Positions 60,445-64,000 of a DNA stretch of 64,000 nucleotides are shown piece after piece. The stretch covers positions 1 to 64,000 of the forward strand of contig CANTXF010000053.1 of the NCBI GenBank assembly GCA_947853665.1. Direction: 5' to 3'. The notes under the pieces were generated by a model, which saw only the letters and a list, made by a program, of their open reading frames with translations, had not been told where the DNA came from and ran no database searches. This stretch comes from an uncultured Deferribacterales bacterium (GTDB taxonomy: Bacteria; Chrysiogenota; Deferribacteres; Deferribacterales; Mucispirillaceae). Numbering within the stretch: the stretch's first letter is position 1; each line of letters begins with the position of its first letter. The position numbers and the translations under genes were made by a program.

Positions 60445-60795
60445 ATGTTAAAAGACAGGATACTTGCGATACTGCGTCATTTTGGCCTGTCCCAAGCAGG
60501 TTTTGCGGCTAAAATCAAAGTAAACCCGCACTCTGTAAGTTTATGGATAAAAGGCAGGTCAAACGTGCAGAACAAGTCATTGGCAAAAATAGAGCGGGCT
60601 TTTAATATAAACCCGGACTGGCTGAGAAACGGAAACGGCGATATGTTTTTGAGTATAAATAACGAAAACGACGATTTAGATAAAATAATCGCGTGGCTGA
60701 ACGGCCTGTCCAGAGAGAAAAAGATCTGGATAAAATTTGAAATGAGAAACAGATTCCCCGAATACAGGGAATGGCTGCAAAAAATGACCGACTGA
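60445..60795 (+). CDS. XRE/CI-like transcriptional regulator
   Basis: 116 aa, ATG 60445 after agagg. Residues 1-60 hold an HTH (LSQAGFAAKIKVNPHSVSLWIKGRSNVQNKSLAKIERAF), followed by NPDWLRNGNGDMFL, the linker typical of CI/HTH-3 phage repressors. The C-terminal 45 residues (DDLDKIIAWLNGLSREKKIW) are helical, probably for dimerisation. Stand-alone; no integrase or other phage gene is near, so it may be a remnant or a host regulator. Confidence 0.8.
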   Translation: MLKDRILAILRHFGLSQAGFAAKIKVNPHSVSLWIKGRSNVQNKSLAKIERAFNINPDWLRNGNGDMFLSINNENDDLDKIIAWLNGLSREKKIWIKFEMRNRFPEYREWLQKMTD

Positions 60796-61088
60796 CACAG
60801 CGCCCGGCCAAAGGCTTTCAGCCTTATTATTCATTGCCCCGGAGTAAGCCGCCCTATTATAAATATTGCCCGCAGCTTTATTAATATTAATCTGCCGTAA
60901 AGGTATAGCTGCAAAGAAAATTAACGGCCGCAAGCCGATACCGGCCGGTATCGGGCCGGGGATCGCCCATACGCGCAAGCAAGCTCTCCGGAATATGGCG
61001 GCAGATTACCGGCCCCACGGCCCGGAAACGCTCAAAAAAAACCTCCGCCATAAAGGCGGAGGCTGGGCTTTTAAGAAAAAAATATTCC
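60796..61088. other. Gene-free stretch
   Basis: 293 bp between convergent genes; holds the terminator at 61033-61062 and no recognisable gene. Confidence 0.6.
61033..61062 (-). terminator. Terminator of the hemerythrin chemoreceptor gene
   Basis: CCTCCGCC (61042-61049) with GGCGGAGG (61055-61062); on the - strand it is followed by eight T. Confidence 0.85.
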
Positions 61089-62630
61089 TTAGCCCTTTTG
61101 CAGGCCCTTTTCTATTAAAAATTTAGCCAGCACCTTATCGGTTTTCATTATGTGGCTGGCAAGCCAGTCCTTGAGAAAATCCATAACGTTTACGCCCATA
61201 ATATTTTCGCCGGAATTAAACCGTTTCCGCAGATCCTCCACCTCCGACACGAACTTGCGGTGTATGGCCATGTGCCCCTCGGTGGCTCCGTATCCCAGCT
61301 TGCGCATAAGGTCGTTTTCATATTCGAAGTGCCATTCGGTATAGGACACCAGCTCGTCCAGCACCCTGCCGATAGAGGCCCTGCCGCCGGACTTGCTGAA
61401 AGCGGTATAAAGATCGTTTATAAGGTCTATAAGTTTTTTATGCTGGTTATCCTGCTCGTGAAAGCCCGTATGCAGCTCGTCCGTAAATTCCATGAAAACG
61501 GAGCCGTGGGCGGCGAAGGCCCTGCTTTTTTCCTCCATTTCCCGGCCGATGTTTGTAAGAGCGTCCCCCAGTTTCAGGCTGTCCTCCGTAAGGACGGCGG
61601 CCGCGTCCGTCTCCCCGTTTACTTCGGATATCTGCCCGGCCATTTCCACGGTTTTGCCGTTCTGCCTTTCCATGGCGGAAAAGGTCTCGTTTACCATATC
61701 TAGGATAGACCGGGTCTGCCCCCTTATCTCCTCTATCATATCCCCGGCGCTCTGGGTGGAGACAACGGCGGCTTTCACCGCTTCCGCGTTTTCGTTCACC
61801 TGGGCGGACATGGACTCCGTCCTTAAATGCAGGGTATCCACTACCTTTTCTATCTCTCCCGTAAAGGTAGTGGTCTTTTCCGCCAGCTTGCGCACCTCGT
61901 CCGCAACTACGGCGAAGCCTCTGCCGGATTCTCCCGCCCGGGCGGCCTCTATGGCCGCGTTAAGGGCCAGCAGGTTGGTCTGGTCGGCAATTTCCTTTAT
62001 GCCGGTGATGCTTTCCTTAATGGCGCCGGAGTATGTCATAAAATCCGCCATGGCGTGCACTATGCTCTCCACCGCCGTGCCGATGGAATTCATCTTGCCG
62101 ATATTTTCCTTCATGGCGGAGCCGCACTCAACGCTTTTATCCAAACAGCTCTCGGCAGAGGATTTGGAGTTGCCGCACATTTCCGCCACCTGGGAAGAGA
62201 TCTCCTTAAGCTCCTCCACATCAGAAGATATCCGGCGCAGGCCGTTTACCACGTTGCTGACGTTGGCGCTCAGGCTGCTCTGGGCGGAAGCAAGGTCGTC
62301 GGCGGAGGAGCATATACTCACCTGAGCCCTGACATAATCGGCGGAAAGGGCCTTTAACTTGCCGTAGGTTTTATTCAAAAGAACGCCTATGGCGCCGAAA
62401 ACGCCTTCGGAGCCGAGATTCGCCCTGCCCGGGTCCCTGTCCTCGCACAGCTCCTTCAAAAACTTTTCCGCCTCGGCAGCCTGCTTTTTAACGGCCCCCG
62501 CGTAAAACCACCCCATGATAAAGGCGGCGGCGAAAGCGGCTGCTCCGCAGGCGGCGCCCTGCCATCCGGCGGCAAAATAGAATAACGCTATGAAAATAAG
62601 CGATATCAATGGAAAAATAACACGCTTCAT
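61089..62630 (-). CDS. Chemoreceptor with C-terminal bacteriohemerythrin domain
   Basis: 513 aa. Two N-terminal TM segments (residues about 4-20 and 24-45) with almost no periplasmic loop, then the MCP signalling domain with [20 protein letters not shown], then a hemerythrin domain from about 375 with di-iron ligands [26 protein letters not shown] and SHIMKTD. Such receptors sense oxygen through the di-iron site, here inside the cell. Likely aerotaxis. Confidence 0.9.
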   Translation of the reverse strand: MKRVIFPLISLIFIALFYFAAGWQGAACGAAAFAAAFIMGWFYAGAVKKQAAEAEKFLKELCEDRDPGRANLGSEGVFGAIGVLLNKTYGKLKALSADYVRAQVSICSSADDLASAQSSLSANVSNVVNGLRRISSDVEELKEISSQVAEMCGNSKSSAESCLDKSVECGSAMKENIGKMNSIGTAVESIVHAMADFMTYSGAIKESITGIKEIADQTNLLALNAAIEAARAGESGRGFAVVADEVRKLAEKTTTFTGEIEKVVDTLHLRTESMSAQVNENAEAVKAAVVSTQSAGDMIEEIRGQTRSILDMVNETFSAMERQNGKTVEMAGQISEVNGETDAAAVLTEDSLKLGDALTNIGREMEEKSRAFAAHGSVFMEFTDELHTGFHEQDNQHKKLIDLINDLYTAFSKSGGRASIGRVLDELVSYTEWHFEYENDLMRKLGYGATEGHMAIHRKFVSEVEDLRKRFNSGENIMGVNVMDFLKDWLASHIMKTDKVLAKFLIEKGLQKG

Positions 62631-62656
62631 ACTGTAAGCCTCTCCGTGATGAAAAT

Positions 62657-63064
62657 CTAAATATCTATAGCAGTAACGCTCACGGACGCGAGTTTTATAC
62701 CTTTGAGAGCTTTGATACGGTGGTAAAGGCTCCGTATTCCTTCCGCAGGCCCCCTTACCGCCAGAATTTCAAGGCAGTTGTTGTGGTCCAGATGGATATG
62801 CTGCATGGAAAGAACAGAATCGTGCACCTCGTGCTGTATCTCCAGCAGCTTCGACACCATATCCTTATTGTGGTGGTCGTAAAGGAAGGAAATCGCCCCG
62901 GCCACCGTTCCGCCGCCCTCTATAACGTCCGCGCTGACATATTCCTTTATAAGGTCCGCAATGGCCTTCGACCTGGTTTCGTAGGACTGCTCCTTTATAC
63001 GCTTATCGAAAACTTTAAGAAGCTCCTGCTCGATAGATACTCCGAACCTGGTAAGCCCCGCCAT
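62657..63064 (-). CDS. nikR: NikR nickel-responsive regulator
   Basis: About 135 aa from ATG 63064, which has AAGGAGG 5-6 nt upstream; the longer start at 63082 lacks one. Ribbon-helix-helix start ([17 protein letters not shown]), then an ACT-like metal domain with [18 protein letters not shown] holding the His-x-His and Cys nickel ligands, and a further His in [10 protein letters not shown]. Represses nickel uptake when nickel is sufficient; no nickel transporter is in view. Confidence 0.92.
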   Translation of the reverse strand: MAGLTRFGVSIEQELLKVFDKRIKEQSYETRSKAIADLIKEYVSADVIEGGGTVAGAISFLYDHHNKDMVSKLLEIQHEVHDSVLSMQHIHLDHNNCLEILAVRGPAEGIRSLYHRIKALKGIKLASVSVTAIDI

Positions 63065-63197
63065 CTGTACCTCCTTACGCAAAATAGGTTTACATATCGG
63101 ACCGAAATGGGATAATAATTAGTCAGTATAGCAGAACCAAAAAATAAATGGAACATCTTAAAAACTGATAACCATACATACTTAAACGGAGCGATTA

Positions 63198-64000
63198 ATG
63201 CTTAAAAAGTTTCTCTTATTTCTGGTATTGTTAGGAGTCGCCTGCGGAGCGGAGGCCGCCGAAACCTACGACGCGGCCGTAAACGTGGATACGGAGGCCC
63301 GTATGATCACGGGCACCCTTACCGTAACCGCCGATAAAAAATCGGAAATCTCCGTAAACGTGGACGGCTTTCACGATATAGCCATAGACGGCGCCCCGCT
63401 GCGCATAAAAGCGGGAACGGTGGAGCTGTCCCTTGAAAAAGACGTGAAGAAAACCGTGTCCTTTAAAAAATCCCCGGGAGAAAGCGACATCATATCAGGG
63501 GATTTCATATCGGTTCACGAGATCGTGCCCGCAATAACAGGCGGCAGCGACGCGGGGTCGGTATTTTCCGTCACCCTGCCCAAAGGGTTTGAAGCCGTCT
63601 CTTCCGGCGAAACGGTAAAAAAGACGGAAAAACGCGCCTGGAACGAATTTGTATTTACCATGACTAAGCCCGTTGAGACTTTCAGCCTCATAGCCTCGTC
63701 GAACTACGCCGTAAGCACGGCCAAAGCAGGCGGCGTGGAAATAGCCGCCTATTTCTTTAAGGAGGATAAAGGCCTTGCGGGAGCTTATCTTGAAAAAGCG
63801 GCAGAATATATAAAAAGATACGAGGAGCTTTTACGGTCGGAGTTTCCCTATAAACGCTTTTCCATAGTGGAGCATAAGGTCCCTTACGGATACGCTTCAC
63901 CCACCTATACCGTCATGGGTTCCTCCGTAATACGCCTGCCCTTTATACTCTCCACCTCTCTCGGCCACGAAATACTGCACCAGTGGTTCGGCTCCGCCAT
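63198..64000 (+). CDS. M1-type zinc metallopeptidase (partial, cut by the window end)
   Basis: Starts at ATG 63198 and runs open to the end (267 codons so far). Signal peptide FLLFLVLLGVACGAEAAE. The N-terminal half is beta-rich, as in M1 aminopeptidases; near the cut end GHEILHQWFG is the HExxH zinc motif of the M1 family (usually HEhxHxW). A periplasmic or outer-membrane peptidase; the substrate is unknown. Divergent from nikR. Confidence 0.8.
   Translation, partial: MLKKFLLFLVLLGVACGAEAAETYDAAVNVDTEARMITGTLTVTADKKSEISVNVDGFHDIAIDGAPLRIKAGTVELSLEKDVKKTVSFKKSPGESDIISGDFISVHEIVPAITGGSDAGSVFSVTLPKGFEAVSSGETVKKTEKRAWNEFVFTMTKPVETFSLIASSNYAVSTAKAGGVEIAAYFFKEDKGLAGAYLEKAAEYIKRYEELLRSEFPYKRFSIVEHKVPYGYASPTYTVMGSSVIRLPFILSTSLGHEILHQWFGSA

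Noticed and set aside
1-64000. tRNA or rRNA genes
   Set aside because: None was noticed by eye in the spaces between genes; a covariance search would be needed to exclude one.

Overview
The window comes from a Gram-negative, flagellated, chemotactic bacterium of roughly 50% GC. Outer-membrane features are a two-component phage spanin pair, a CpoB/YbgF-like lipoprotein and periplasmic proteins with signal peptides. Motility features are CheV, two chemoreceptors, a Maf-type flagellin glycosyltransferase and an NtrC-type regulator/kinase pair. I cannot assign a phylum from the sequence; Deferribacterota, Chrysiogenota or a deltaproteobacterial-type lineage are guesses only.

Region 1 (1-16582, + strand) is the late part of a prophage with a contractile tail. 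In order: tail completion and connector proteins, a large DUF3383-type sheath, tube, a tail chaperone with a -1 frameshift site, tape measure, baseplate (plug, hub, Gp138-like spike, gp25/W-like, J, DUF2612-like), tail fibre, and a lysis cassette (two spanins, holin, M15 endolysin). Three small genes sit between structural genes. They share an N-terminal module with the motif DYDPxQKRDxxGxF and carry nuclease-like C-terminal domains of the phage barnase/EndoU/colicin E5 (PBECR) type. Each is preceded by a different dispersed hairpin element and followed by an 83-94 nt segment bracketed by a perfect inverted repeat. Three hairpin-element families pepper the prophage. One forms leader ORFs whose stop codon overlaps the start codon of the next structural gene.

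Region 2 (16583-19297) is AT-rich accessory DNA: a Phd/ParE toxin-antitoxin pair with a palindromic operator and an FRG-domain protein, flanked by direct repeats of a terminator-like hairpin.

Region 3 (19298-37171, mostly - strand) is a surface-glycan island. One part makes and transfers acyl groups (two acyl carrier proteins, adenylation enzyme, KAS III, SDR ketoreductase, an AAC(3)-peptidase fusion). The other is a pseudaminic-acid pathway (PseB, PseC, SpsF-like, a formyltransferase, PseH, PseI) with the Maf transferase. Three of its genes carry a run of exactly nine G, a likely phase-variation system. A 220-bp inverted repeat flanks the maf segment.

Region 4 (37263-64000) is core genome: RelA/SpoT, RecJ, chemoreceptors (one under a near-perfect sigma-70 promoter with an operator; one fused to hemerythrin), a DUF4105 protein, DUF3015, a hydrolase, protoporphyrinogen oxidase, a GHL13/PgaB-like protein, a SPOR protein, ArgS, an NtrC-type regulator and kinase, a large TPR protein, CheV, CpoB-like, two small HTH proteins, NikR, and the start of an M1-type metallopeptidase cut off by the window end.
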